NCBI RefSeq assembly: GCF_014635245.1 | Contig: NZ_BMCP01000001.1 | Span: 1,178,001 to 1,242,000 of the forward strand | DNA: 64,000 bases | Source: Agaricicola taiwanensis | Lineage (GTDB): Bacteria; Pseudomonadota; Alphaproteobacteria; Rhizobiales; Methylopilaceae | Direction of reading: 5' to 3' | In this document: positions 25,994 to 34,734 of the stretch, piece after piece | Layout of the letters: every line of letters begins with the position of its first letter | Position numbering within the stretch: position 1 is the stretch's first letter | The notes under the pieces: model-generated | Told to the model about the DNA's origin: nothing | Database searches by the model: none | The model's input: only the letters and a program-made list of their open reading frames with translations | Position numbers and translations under genes: made by a program

Positions 25994-26826
25994 GCATCCT
26001 CTCCCGGAAAAGCGAAGCGCGCCCAATCCGGTTTTTCCAGCCGAATGGCTATGCCGCCCGCAAGCAGCGGACTGCCCTCGGCAAGAGCGTCGGCAACACG
26101 ATCGAGCCGCAGCACTGCGATGCCGCGTCCCGCCGCCGTGGAGCCGAGATGGCCGGCGGGTTTTCCGCCCGCCGTGACAGCGCTGTCACTCGGCACGGTG
26201 CTTTCGGTGAAGATGATCGGCACGGCGCGCGTTCGGGCCGTTCCCCTGTGCTGCATGCGCGCCACGACTTCCTGGCCGATAAAACAGCCCTTGTCGAAGT
26301 CGACACCGTCAAGCTGATCCATGTCCGCCTCATGGGGAAAGGTCTCGGCAGCGATGAAGTCGCGCCCGCTTTCCGGCACACCGCACGCAATGCGGCGGGT
26401 GTGATAGGCGTCGGAGGTGGTGGTTGCCCCGGCTTTGGCCTCGTCGATCGGCAATATGGCCCGCCAGCCGAGCGATGCCGCGCGCGGATCGGGAAAGGCC
26501 TGCGGGGCGGGCGGTATGTCCCAGCCGGCCAGCACCCCGTGCCTGGCCGACACATCCTCGATCGTCACTTTCGCCCGTAGTTTGTAGAACGATAGCCGTT
26601 TGACGAAATCCGCGACGGTGGCGGCCGTCGCATCCAACAGAAAATGATCTTTCTCGCGCAATATGATGAAGTCGAACAGGATCTTGCCCTGCGGCGTCAG
26701 CAGTGCTCCGAAACGGGCGGGAGCAAGGCGTTTCATGTCACAGGTGATGATGCCTTGGAGGAAGGCTTCGGCATCCTCGCCCGAGACCTTGATGATCCCC
26801 CGATCGTCCAGATGTGCGGTTGGCAT
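25990..26826 (-). CDS. ygfZ: Folate-binding protein YgfZ
   Basis: A 278-residue GcvT-like protein with the YgfZ signature DKGCFIGQEVVARM (K-G-C-[FY]-x-G-Q-E), whose cysteine is required in the family. YgfZ binds tetrahydrofolate and helps assemble or repair certain Fe-S enzymes, including the tRNA thiolation enzyme MiaB. It lacks the full glycine-cleavage T-protein length. It is the first gene of the ygfZ-tag-HD-Nudix unit on the minus strand; the promoter must lie in 26827-26910, where I see no clear box. Confidence 0.92.
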   Translation of the reverse strand: MPTAHLDDRGIIKVSGEDAEAFLQGIITCDMKRLAPARFGALLTPQGKILFDFIILREKDHFLLDATAATVADFVKRLSFYKLRAKVTIEDVSARHGVLAGWDIPPAPQAFPDPRAASLGWRAILPIDEAKAGATTTSDAYHTRRIACGVPESGRDFIAAETFPHEADMDQLDGVDFDKGCFIGQEVVARMQHRGTARTRAVPIIFTESTVPSDSAVTAGGKPAGHLGSTAAGRGIAVLRLDRVADALAEGSPLLAGGIAIRLEKPDWARFAFPGEDA

Positions 26827-26910
26827 GATCGTCCTTTGCTTGCGCCAGTACTGGTGACATAGGCTGCCGGGGCAAAAGGCTCAAGCTGTACTGTGATGAG
26901 GTGCGAGACG

Positions 26911-27375
26911 TCAGCCGCTCTCTTGGCGGCGCAGATCGGCGATACCGAGCCGCGAATGGTCCACGCTGATGCAGCGGTTCATGATCATCGCCAAACCGGC
27001 GGACCGCGCCTTGCGGGCAGCCTCGATATCCATGACGCCGATCTGTCCCCAGACGGCGGGTGCGCCGGCCTCGATGGCTTCGTCCACCACACCTTCCAGC
27101 GCATCCGACCGCCGGAATACGTTCACGAGATCCACCGCCTCCGGCAGGTCGCGCAAACTTCCGTGGAAGCTTTCCCCGTGGAGCGTGTTGCCGATCTCGA
27201 AGGGATTTATCGGCACGATGTCATAGCCGTTGCGCTTGAGGTAGCCCGCGATCGAGAAACTTGGCCGCCACGGCTCGGTGCTGGCACCGACAATGGCGAT
27301 CCGGCGCGTGTGCAGGAGAAGATCGCGAATGAACGCGTCCGAAGGCGAACCCGTGTCTTCGTAGGCCTTGTTCAT
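26911..27375 (-). CDS. CoA-binding domain protein (YccU-like)
   Basis: A 154-residue protein with a CoA-binding Rossmann-like fold (PF13380 type): RRIAIVGASTEPWRPSFSI, GYDIVPINP, and VWGQIGVMDIEAARKA. It resembles YccU; the biological role is unclear. ATG 27375 is chosen because GAGGAG lies 8 bases upstream; the frame could otherwise extend to 27453. A predicted EcfG-type promoter lies 22 bases upstream, so it may belong to the general stress regulon. Confidence 0.9.
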   Translation of the reverse strand: MNKAYEDTGSPSDAFIRDLLLHTRRIAIVGASTEPWRPSFSIAGYLKRNGYDIVPINPFEIGNTLHGESFHGSLRDLPEAVDLVNVFRRSDALEGVVDEAIEAGAPAVWGQIGVMDIEAARKARSAGLAMIMNRCISVDHSRLGIADLRRQESG

Positions 27376-27397
27376 GATCTTCTCCTCATGGACAGGC

Positions 27398-27423
27398 AAC
27401 GAAGGAGGGTGGAATGCTGTTCC
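27398..27423 (-). promoter_or_regulatory. Predicted EcfG-type promoter for the CoA-binding protein
   Basis: On the minus strand GGAAC (27423-27419) and CGTT (27401-27398) are 17 bases apart, within the GGAAC-N16/17-CGTT consensus. The site sits in the 50-base gap between two minus-strand genes and 22 bases from the ATG, which is a short but workable leader. Confidence 0.6.
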
Positions 27424-27425
27424 GG

Positions 27426-28034
27426 TCAGTCGCCTGCGATGAAGAAATGCCAAGTGCCGTCGGTGCCGATGCCGACACGGTAGAAGTTATAGGCACCGAA
27501 GTTGAGCATTTCCTCGTATTCAGCCGCGGTCACGATGCGGAAGACCTCCACCAGTTGTGGCGGGCTCAGCTTGTCGAGCGGATAGCGTGCGAAATAGGGC
27601 CAGATGTACATTTCCTGGGGCGTGCCGACATCGGCATGGACATAGCCGGCCTCCATGATCTCCGCCAGAATCGCTAGGATCTCGCGGCCTTTGCCGTCCA
27701 CCGACTGCTCAATGATGCCTTTGATGGGATCAGGCTCGTCGCCGAAGCTGAATGACGGCGGCATTTCATTGGATTCGATCACCGGACGCAGTGCTTCCGG
27801 ATCGCCGGACTTGGCGGCTTCAAGGATGCGGTCGCGCATGGCGCGCACCCGCTCAGGCAACAAGCCAGGATCGTACTGGATATCGGGAAGTGCGATAGCG
27901 CCCGAATCGGAAGATCCCTCCGTTTCGGTCTCAACCTTGGAGGGCTCTGCACTCTCGGTTTTTGGATTGGGTGCAGCCATGGCTGCCTGCGCGAGAAATC
28001 CGGCAACGAGCAGCGGGAACACGACGCGCGTCAT
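27426..28034 (-). CDS. Secreted protein of unknown function
   Basis: A 202-residue protein with a signal peptide (RVVFPLLVAGFLAQAAMAAP) and an acidic Glu/Ser/Thr-rich segment to about residue 45. A compact helical domain follows, with LLPERVRAMRDRILEAAKSGD, EYEEMLNFGAYNFYRVGIG and the terminal GTWHFFIAGD. The C-terminal half looks well conserved in rhizobial hypothetical proteins as I remember them, but I know no function. ATG 28034 is preferred over 28061 because it begins the signal peptide and follows AAGAG. Confidence 0.78.
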   Translation of the reverse strand: MTRVVFPLLVAGFLAQAAMAAPNPKTESAEPSKVETETEGSSDSGAIALPDIQYDPGLLPERVRAMRDRILEAAKSGDPEALRPVIESNEMPPSFSFGDEPDPIKGIIEQSVDGKGREILAILAEIMEAGYVHADVGTPQEMYIWPYFARYPLDKLSPPQLVEVFRIVTAAEYEEMLNFGAYNFYRVGIGTDGTWHFFIAGD

Positions 28035-28091
28035 GTCTCTTGAAGGAAACCAAAAGCGCATGATGACCCGCGTCGAACCTCTCTCAATGCA

Positions 28092-28352
28092 TCAGTGCAT
28101 CGAGCGCTCGAGCGTGAATTCCCCGCGCTTGATGCGATCGGGCAAACGTTCCGCAAAAGCAGCGGTTGCCTCTTCGCCGTAGGACGCCACAAATTCGGCC
28201 AAAGAGCGAAACAAGGCTGCGTGAGCCACGCATTCCGGCGCGATACCTTCAGTCGCGGCCTCTTCCCAAGCATCGTCAAGATGATCGAGAGCGGCGCGGC
28301 GCTCTTCTTCGAAGACAGTGCGATCGTCAGTGTCGGTTGTGCTGGTCGGCAA
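28092..28352 (-). CDS. 86-residue acidic helical protein of unknown function
   Basis: A small, probably all-helical cytosolic protein (EERRAALDHLDDAWEEA and SLAEFVASYGEEATAAFAERL). Translation appears to start at TTG 28352, with GGGAG about 9 bases upstream; no ATG is available near the N-terminus. It is located between a secreted protein and the TIGR02301-type gene on the same strand. Its leader region 28353-28443 contains three TTAA(C/G) motifs. Function unknown. Confidence 0.7.
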   Translation of the reverse strand: MPTSTTDTDDRTVFEEERRAALDHLDDAWEEAATEGIAPECVAHAALFRSLAEFVASYGEEATAAFAERLPDRIKRGEFTLERSMH

Positions 28353-28443
28353 GGACTGAGGCTCCCGTAAATCTCACCGACTTCTTAACACGCTTTTCCG
28401 CTGCGTTAACACCCCATCTGAAGAATGAGTTAACAGAATGCGA

Positions 28444-28827
28444 TCAATTGGCGTTTCTGGCGTTTATGCCGTCGGCAAGGCGCGAGCCCTCGGCAAGGAA
28501 ACGTTGCGTGGCGGCCTTGGCGGAAGGGGTGCAGACCTTGTGGTTGCGAGAAAAGCCCTGATAGCCGGCATTGAACGCGCCGGCGAGGCGCTCGCAGCGG
28601 TCAGGCGCGCAGTTCTCCGCCTTTATCAAAGCCTGCATGCGTTCGCGCCAGGCGGGGCCATCCTCCGCGCCGCATAGGGTGCGCAGATAATGCAAGGCCC
28701 CAAGAATTTCCGAGAGTTTCAGGATGTCCGCCTCGTAGGGCGGGGTGGCGCTCTGCGCACGGACAGGTGAGGGCGCGGCAAGCAGGGCGGCAAGAACTGC
28801 AAAGATGATCCACCGGCGCAGCTGCAT
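28444..28827 (-). CDS. TIGR02301-like secreted protein
   Basis: A 127-residue protein with an N-terminal signal peptide (LRRWIIFAVLAALLAAPSPVRAQ). The mature domain contains LSEILGALHYLRTLCGAEDGP, ENCAPDRCERLAGAFNAGYQGF and HKVCTPSAKAA, with four or more cysteines. This matches the uncharacterised TIGR02301 family of Rhizobiales. ATG 28827 begins the signal peptide; ATG 28845 is an alternative. Function unknown. Confidence 0.82.
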   Translation of the reverse strand: MQLRRWIIFAVLAALLAAPSPVRAQSATPPYEADILKLSEILGALHYLRTLCGAEDGPAWRERMQALIKAENCAPDRCERLAGAFNAGYQGFSRNHKVCTPSAKAATQRFLAEGSRLADGINARNAN

Positions 28828-28884
28828 TTCGTCATCGTCCATCATGGCAATGTAAAGGGCTTAGCACAGTGGCACTCGTGCGAA

Positions 28885-29397
28885 TCAGTCAAACAGGGAA
28901 TCGATCGCGTCCTGCGTCGCTTCTACCTCTGTTTGGACGACGGCGCCGCTGTTCACGATCGCGCTAGCTCTCGCTATGGACGAGAGAATCTCGTCGCGGG
29001 CAGCCGTGATGTGACCCGCCGCCTCTTCAGGAGTGCGGCTAAGCAGAACGGCTTGCACATCCAGGATCTGGTCCGTCAGGCACGAGATGGTCTCGTCAAA
29101 CGGTTCGCGATGGCAGGGGGGCGAAAGGTCGTAGGCTTCGATGGCCAGTTCCTTTTCCCGGAAGCCCGTCTGCTGGAAGTGGGCTTTGTAATCGGCCGGC
29201 CGCCAGGCCAGGACCTCGTCCCTCAACTCCGGCACGGAGGGGAGAAGGTCCAGGAGCATGACCACTTCATTGAAATGATTGAGGTAGTCTGTTGCCAGCC
29301 CTGTGTGCGGGTTGATGTTGGCCGCCCGCAGCGCCCGCGCATAATCCTCGGTCGACGCATCGAGATTTTCCGGTGTGACGGCAAGGGCTGAGGGCAT
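28885..29397 (-). CDS. Conserved protein of unknown function
   Basis: A 170-residue soluble, mainly helical, acidic protein without signal peptide or membrane helix. Noticeable segments are DYLNHFNEVVMLLDLLPSVP, AWRPADYKAHFQQTGF and DETISCLTDQILDVQAVL. I recognise it only as a type found in alphaproteobacterial genomes as a hypothetical protein. It stands alone, 57 bases before the TIGR02301-like gene on the same strand. Confidence 0.72.
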   Translation of the reverse strand: MPSALAVTPENLDASTEDYARALRAANINPHTGLATDYLNHFNEVVMLLDLLPSVPELRDEVLAWRPADYKAHFQQTGFREKELAIEAYDLSPPCHREPFDETISCLTDQILDVQAVLLSRTPEEAAGHITAARDEILSSIARASAIVNSGAVVQTEVEATQDAIDSLFD

Positions 29398-29511
29398 GGA
29401 TTGAAAGCCTGGAAACGACTTTCGCCAGTTTCAGGGCAGCGCGTTGCTTCGCCGTTAACGACGTCGGAAAATGCGCCGATAACCGCCTTTCCAATGACGC
29501 CATGATGGCTT

Positions 29512-30918
29512 TCAGATCACCACGCCTGGATTGAAGACCCCGTTCGGATCAAGCGCCGATTTGACACGACGCATCATGTCCAGTTCCACCGGCGCCTTGA
29601 TCTCGGCGAGGAGCCCGCGCTTGAGACGGCCAATGCCGTGTTCCGCGGAAATGGATCCGCTGTAGCGGGTAACGACCGCATGCACGGCCTCGTTCATCTC
29701 GCCCCATCGTGCGAGATAGGCCTGCTTGTCGTCCCCGACGGGTTGGCTGACGTTGAAGTGGATGTTGCCGTCGCCCATGTGGCCGAAGGGGACCGGCCGG
29801 CAGCCCGGCACGACACCTTCCGCGGCGGCGGTGGCATCGCCCACGAAGGCGGGCATCTGCCCGATGGGCACCGAAACATCATGCTTGATGGAGCCGCCTT
29901 CGTGCTTCTGCACCTCCGACAGGAGATGACGCAGCTTCCAGAACACGGCGCGCTGGTCGAGCGTTTCCGACAGAGCGGCATCCTCGATGTCGCCGGCCTC
30001 GATGGCGCCCTCCAGAATGGCTTCCATGGTCTCCCGCAGGCTCTGCTCGGCCGGAGAGGCGAGCTCCAGCAGCACATACCAGGCATGGGAGCCGGAGAGG
30101 GGATCGCGCACGCCCGAACCATGCGCGAGAACGAAGTCGATGCCGATGCGCGGCATCAGTTCGCAGGCGATCAGGGCCGACCCGGCCGTTGCCTGCGCCC
30201 TGCGAAAGAGGGCCAATGCCTGCTCGGGAGAATTAAGGCCGATGAAGGCCGTTTCCACGCTGCGGTTTGCGGGCGCAAGCTTCAGAACAGCGCCGGTGAT
30301 GATGCCAAGCGTGCCTTCGGCGCCGATGAACAGCTGCTTCATGTCATAGCCGGTGTTGTCCTTCTTCAGCTTGCGGAGACCATTCCAGATCCGCCCGTCC
30401 GCGAGCACCACCTCAAGGCCCAGCACCAGGTCGCGCATGTTTCCATAGGCGACCACCGCCGTGCCGCCGGCATTGGTGGCGATGTTGCCGCCGACGGTGC
30501 AGCTTCCTTCGGAGGCGAGGCTGAGCGGGAACAGCCGGTCATGCTCGGCAGCTTTCTCTTGCGCTGCCTGCAGCGTGACGCCCGCGTCCACTGTCATCGT
30601 GCCGGTGTCGATGTCCACCTCGCGCACCGAGGTCATGCGGTTCAGCGACACGACCACGGCTCGCCCTGTTTCATCGGGCACACCGCCGCCCACGAGACCA
30701 GTATTGCCGCCCTGCGGCACAACCGGCACCTTGGCCTCGGCGCAAAGCGCGACCACGCTTGCAACCTCTTCGACGGATGCGGGGCGGACGACGGCCACAG
30801 CCTTGCCGCGATAGAGGCCGCGTTCCTCGGTGAGATAGCTCTCCGCAGCGCCGGCTTCGGTCAGAATATTCTTGTCACCAACGATCTCAGCCAGGCGCGG
30901 CAACAGTGGATCGGACAT
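29512..30918 (-). CDS. GlcD-like FAD-linked oxidoreductase
   Basis: A 468-residue flavoprotein of the VAO/GlcD family, with an FAD-binding PCMH domain (VPVVPQGGNTGLVGGGVPDE and GGNIATNAGGTAVVAYGNMRDLVLG) and a C-terminal FAD_oxidase_C domain ending EHGIGRLKRGLL. GHMGDGNIHFN is the typical metal/substrate motif. Members oxidise D-lactate, D-2-hydroxyglutarate or glycolate; the substrate is not decidable here. GAGGAG precedes ATG 30918. It is 26 bases downstream of the threonylcarbamoyl-AMP synthase gene and is likely co-transcribed with it. Confidence 0.9.
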   Translation of the reverse strand: MSDPLLPRLAEIVGDKNILTEAGAAESYLTEERGLYRGKAVAVVRPASVEEVASVVALCAEAKVPVVPQGGNTGLVGGGVPDETGRAVVVSLNRMTSVREVDIDTGTMTVDAGVTLQAAQEKAAEHDRLFPLSLASEGSCTVGGNIATNAGGTAVVAYGNMRDLVLGLEVVLADGRIWNGLRKLKKDNTGYDMKQLFIGAEGTLGIITGAVLKLAPANRSVETAFIGLNSPEQALALFRRAQATAGSALIACELMPRIGIDFVLAHGSGVRDPLSGSHAWYVLLELASPAEQSLRETMEAILEGAIEAGDIEDAALSETLDQRAVFWKLRHLLSEVQKHEGGSIKHDVSVPIGQMPAFVGDATAAAEGVVPGCRPVPFGHMGDGNIHFNVSQPVGDDKQAYLARWGEMNEAVHAVVTRYSGSISAEHGIGRLKRGLLAEIKAPVELDMMRRVKSALDPNGVFNPGVVI

Positions 30919-30944
30919 GTGAATTCTCCTCGTGGCGACCTGGC

Positions 30945-31967
30945 TCAGGCCTTTCCCGGACGCGGCGCGGCGGCGCGCGACAGCCGGTCGTTGATGGCCT
31001 CGCCGAGGCCGGTTTTGGGGATGGGGGCAACCGCGATGCTACGGGCACCGGACGCATCGAGCGCGTGAAGTGCTGAAAACAGAGCGGCCGCTGCGGCAAC
31101 AAGATCGGCTTCGGCGCTCAGGTTCCGGCTCATGACCGGCTCCGCACCGCCAGGCTGCAAGCCCCCGAAGCCCAGCCAGGCCTCGCCAGGTCGGACATCA
31201 ACTGCGTCGAGGCGGACGCCGGCGGCCGGCGCATAATGTGAGGCGAGCATGCCGGGTGCCCGCGGCGCCGCGTCGCCGGTATCCGCCACGGAAATCAGCT
31301 TATGCCCAAGCAGGGCCTCCACCGCCTCGCGCGGAATGCCTCCCGGGCGCAGCAGGCGGATGTCTTCACCGTGGCAGGCCACGATGGTGGATTCCACTCC
31401 GACGTTGGTGGCGCCGCCATCGAGAACCGCATCGAGACGCCCGTCCAGGTCGGCCAGCACATGGGCCGCTGTGGTGGGGCTGATGCGTCCGGAGCGATTC
31501 GCCGAGGGGGCTGCAATCGGCTTGCCGGACATCGCCAGGATCCGCCGCGCCACCGGATGGGAGGGAACGCGCAGGGCTATGCTGTCCAGTCCCGCTGAGG
31601 TAAGGGCGGCGACCGGACTGTCCGGCAGTGCGGGAACCACGAGCGTGAAGGGCCCCGGCCAGAAGGTCCGGGCCAGAAGAAGCGCCTGATCATCGAACCG
31701 GCCCAGCTTCTGTGCCGCGGCGACATCAGGCACATGCACGATCAACGGATTGAAACTCGGCCGCTCCTTGGCCGCGAAGATCTGTGCAACCGCAGTCGCA
31801 TCGGTGGCGTCGGCTCCGAGGCCGTAGACCGTCTCCGTCGGAAAAGACACGAGGCCGCCGTGAGAGAGCAGCTCCGCCGCTCGGCTGACGCCGGCGTCAT
31901 CGGCCATGAGCCGCTCGGTATTGCGGCGCTGATCGGCAAGCGTATGGATTTCGTCTTTGACTGCCAC
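30945..31967 (-). CDS. tsaC: L-threonylcarbamoyladenylate synthase (Sua5 form)
   Basis: A 340-residue long-form Sua5/YrdC protein that makes threonylcarbamoyl-AMP for the t6A37 modification of ANN-decoding tRNAs. The YrdC domain carries GLVSFPTETVYGLGADA, AKERPSFNPLIVHV and the WPGPFTLVVPA motif. The C-terminal Sua5 domain includes APGMLASHYAP. GTG 31967 has AGGG about 9 bases upstream; ATG 31907 is a possible shorter start. It is divergent from the acyl-CoA dehydrogenase gene and heads a two-gene unit with the GlcD-like oxidoreductase. Confidence 0.92.
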   Translation of the reverse strand: MAVKDEIHTLADQRRNTERLMADDAGVSRAAELLSHGGLVSFPTETVYGLGADATDATAVAQIFAAKERPSFNPLIVHVPDVAAAQKLGRFDDQALLLARTFWPGPFTLVVPALPDSPVAALTSAGLDSIALRVPSHPVARRILAMSGKPIAAPSANRSGRISPTTAAHVLADLDGRLDAVLDGGATNVGVESTIVACHGEDIRLLRPGGIPREAVEALLGHKLISVADTGDAAPRAPGMLASHYAPAAGVRLDAVDVRPGEAWLGFGGLQPGGAEPVMSRNLSAEADLVAAAAALFSALHALDASGARSIAVAPIPKTGLGEAINDRLSRAAAPRPGKA

Positions 31968-32053
31968 GGGTTAGGCCCTAGAGTTCCGCGCAAAGCACTA
32001 CGCGGCAGCGAACACGCGGTCAACGCGTGTCGAACCGTGGGGGAGGGATGTGC

Positions 32054-33826
32054 ATGACCTATCGCGCGCCGGTTGCCGATATCGCCTTTGCTCTGCAGGT
32101 CGCGGGTCTCGATCGCAACATTGCCGAGGGGCTTCATGGCGAACTGTCCGACGATCTGGTCAAGGCGGTGCTGGAAGAGGCCGGGCGTTTCGCCAGCGAG
32201 GAACTCGCGCCCGGCAACCACCAGGGGGATGTGACCGGATCGCGCTTGTCCGACGGCAGGGTCATCACCCCGGAGGGCTGGCCGGACCTGTACCGCCGCT
32301 GGTGCGAGGCGGGCTGGAATGGCGTGATGGCGCCGGAGGAGATCGGCGGCCAGGGGCTCCCCGTCGCCCTATGGGCGGCGACGAGCGAGATGTGGGCCTC
32401 CGCCAACATGGCCTTCAGCCTGGCGCCCATGCTCACCCAGGGCGCCATCGAGGCGCTGCATGTCCACGGTTCGGAAACCCTGAAACGCCTTTATCTTGAG
32501 AAGATCGTTTCCGGCGAATGGACCGGCACGATGAATCTGACGGAGCCTCAGGCGGGATCCGATCTCGCCGCCCTGCGCACCAGGGCCAAACGCGCCGGCG
32601 ACGGCAGCTATCGCATCACCGGGCAAAAGATCTTCATCACCTTCGGCGAGCACGACCTGGCCGGGAACATCATCCACATGGTGCTGGCCCGACTGCCCGA
32701 TGCGCCCCAGGGCACCAGGGGCATCTCGCTGTTCCTGGTGCCGAAGATTCTCGTCAACGAGGATGGATCGCTGGGAGCCGCCAACGATCTCAGGTGCCAC
32801 TCCATCGAACATAAGATGGGCATCCACGGCTCGCCCACCTGCACCATGGTCTACGGCGACCACGGCGGGGCGACCGGCTTTCTCGTGGGGGAGGAAAACA
32901 AAGGCCTCGCCTGCATGTTCACCATGATGAACAACGCCCGTCTGGGCGTGGGTCTGCAGGGCGTCGCCATAGCCGAGGCGGCACGCCAGAAGGCTCTGCG
33001 CTATGCGCACGAAAGAACGCAGGGCCGTCTGCCGTCAGACCCTGATATGGTCCCGATCGTGAGCCATCCCGACGTGAAGCATATGCTGATGGCCATGCGC
33101 GCGTGGACCGCCGCGGCCCGTGCCATCTGCTACCGCACCGCGACAGCACTGGATCGCGCCCACCTTGCCGGGAGCGAGGCCGAACGACGGACCGCGCAGG
33201 AGCTTGCCAATCTGCTGACGCCGGTCGCCAAGGCGTTTTCGACCGACATCGGTACCGAAGTCGCCTCGCTCGGCGTCCAGGTCCATGGCGGTATGGGCTT
33301 CATCGAGGAAACAGGCGCTGCCCAGTTCTACCGGGATGCCCGGATAGCCCAGATCTATGAGGGGACCAACGGCATTCAGGCCATTGATCTTGTGGGGCGC
33401 AAGCTGCCGCAGTCCGGCGGGCGCTGTGTCCGGGATTTCATCGATAGCCTCAAGGCCTCGGTCGACGAGATCCGTGCCGCCAATGCTCCCGGCTTCGGCC
33501 GCGCGGGTGAACGGCTCGATGCTGCCGTTACCGCCCTGGGCACGGCCACCGAATGGATGCTGGCGGCCGAGCGCATGGATGAGGAGCGCCTTGTCGGCGC
33601 TACCGCCTACCTGCGTCTCTTCGGCCTTGCCGCCGGCGGTTGCGCATTGGGGCAGGGAGCCTTGGCGGCGGGGCGAGGAGAGGGGGGCGGCGCGGCCCAT
33701 CTCGCCATCGCCCGCTTCTTCGCCGAGCATCTCGCGGTCGGAGCTGCCGGCCTCGCGGTTGCCATCACCAATGGTGCTGCGGCCGTGACCGGCGCAGGCG
33801 CGGACGCCGCGCTGACCGATATCTGA
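32054..33826 (+). CDS. Acyl-CoA dehydrogenase
   Basis: A 590-residue FAD-dependent acyl-CoA dehydrogenase of the long bacterial type with an extra C-terminal helical domain. Family motifs include GTMNLTEPQAGSDLAALRT, ITGQKIFITFGEHD, VQVHGGMGFIEETG and IYEGTNGIQAIDL, which carries the catalytic glutamate. ATG 32054 is preferred over 32048 because GGAGG at 32042-32046 is at the right distance only for the later ATG. It is followed by an SDR gene after 20 bases, suggesting a short fatty acid or related CoA-ester degradation unit. Confidence 0.92.
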   Translation: MTYRAPVADIAFALQVAGLDRNIAEGLHGELSDDLVKAVLEEAGRFASEELAPGNHQGDVTGSRLSDGRVITPEGWPDLYRRWCEAGWNGVMAPEEIGGQGLPVALWAATSEMWASANMAFSLAPMLTQGAIEALHVHGSETLKRLYLEKIVSGEWTGTMNLTEPQAGSDLAALRTRAKRAGDGSYRITGQKIFITFGEHDLAGNIIHMVLARLPDAPQGTRGISLFLVPKILVNEDGSLGAANDLRCHSIEHKMGIHGSPTCTMVYGDHGGATGFLVGEENKGLACMFTMMNNARLGVGLQGVAIAEAARQKALRYAHERTQGRLPSDPDMVPIVSHPDVKHMLMAMRAWTAAARAICYRTATALDRAHLAGSEAERRTAQELANLLTPVAKAFSTDIGTEVASLGVQVHGGMGFIEETGAAQFYRDARIAQIYEGTNGIQAIDLVGRKLPQSGGRCVRDFIDSLKASVDEIRAANAPGFGRAGERLDAAVTALGTATEWMLAAERMDEERLVGATAYLRLFGLAAGGCALGQGALAAGRGEGGGAAHLAIARFFAEHLAVGAAGLAVAITNGAAAVTGAGADAALTDI

Positions 33827-33846
33827 TCCAACGCCGGAGATCCCCG

Positions 33847-34707
33847 ATGTCCCTTCAAGGCAGAACACTCTTCGTCACCGGCGGATCGCGCGGCATCGGC
33901 CTCGCCATTGCCAAGCGCTGCGCCGCCGATGGCGCCAATGTGGTCATCGCCGCCAAGACTGCGGAGCCGCACCCCAAGCTGCCGGGTACGATCTATACCG
34001 CGGCCGAGGAGATCGAAGCCGCCGGCGGCAAGGCACTTCCGCTGGTGGTCGACGTCAGGGATGATGCCAGCGTCGAAGCGGCCATGGCACAGGCCGTCGC
34101 AACTTTCGGTGGTATCGATCTGCTGCTGAACAACGCCAGCGCCATCAATCTCAGCCCAACCTCGAAGATCGACATGAAGCGCTTCGACCTCATGCATCAG
34201 GTCAACGCCCGGGCGACCTTTCTGGTATCGAAGCTTGCAATCCCTCATCTCGCGAAAAGCGCCAACCCCCACATTCTGACGCTCTCGCCGCCCCTTGATA
34301 TGAAGGAGAAGTGGTTCGCGCCTCACCTCGCCTATTCCATGGCAAAATTCGGCATGAGCCTGGTGGTGCTGGGGCTTGCGGGTGAACTGCGGGGGCAAGG
34401 CATTGCGGTGAACGCACTGTGGCCTCGGACCACCATAGACACTTCGGCCGTGCGCAACCTTCTCGGCGGCGAAGCTCTGGCCCGCGCGTCACGCACCCCG
34501 CAGATCCTTGCGGATGCCGCCTACCATATCTTCACAAAGCCCTCGACAACCTTTACGGGCAATTTCATCATCGACGACACCTTCCTTGCCGCCGAGGGGA
34601 CGACGGACTTTGATCAGTATCGCGTTGATCCGACACAGCCGCTTCAGGTGGACTTCTTCGTTCCCGACAGCATTCCGGCGCCCGCAAGCCTTGCTCCCAT
34701 CCGCTGA
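33847..34707 (+). CDS. Short-chain dehydrogenase/reductase (HSDL2-like)
   Basis: A 286-residue SDR. The cofactor motif is TGGSRGIGLAIA; NNASAI and YSMAK (YxxxK) form the catalytic core, with a serine in LTLSPP. The sequence, including FAPHLAYSMAKFGMS and the extended C-terminus, resembles hydroxysteroid dehydrogenase-like 2 proteins, often linked to fatty acid metabolism. GGAGA precedes ATG 33847 by 7 bases. It is probably co-transcribed with the acyl-CoA dehydrogenase. Confidence 0.9.
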   Translation: MSLQGRTLFVTGGSRGIGLAIAKRCAADGANVVIAAKTAEPHPKLPGTIYTAAEEIEAAGGKALPLVVDVRDDASVEAAMAQAVATFGGIDLLLNNASAINLSPTSKIDMKRFDLMHQVNARATFLVSKLAIPHLAKSANPHILTLSPPLDMKEKWFAPHLAYSMAKFGMSLVVLGLAGELRGQGIAVNALWPRTTIDTSAVRNLLGGEALARASRTPQILADAAYHIFTKPSTTFTGNFIIDDTFLAAEGTTDFDQYRVDPTQPLQVDFFVPDSIPAPASLAPIR

Positions 34708-34734
34708 TCGACCGGCGCAAGGCGGCCATACATC

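Noticed and set aside
29638..31068. 476-residue open frame on the plus strand
   Set aside because: Entirely antisense to the GlcD-like oxidoreductase and the end of tsaC, both of which have clear motifs.
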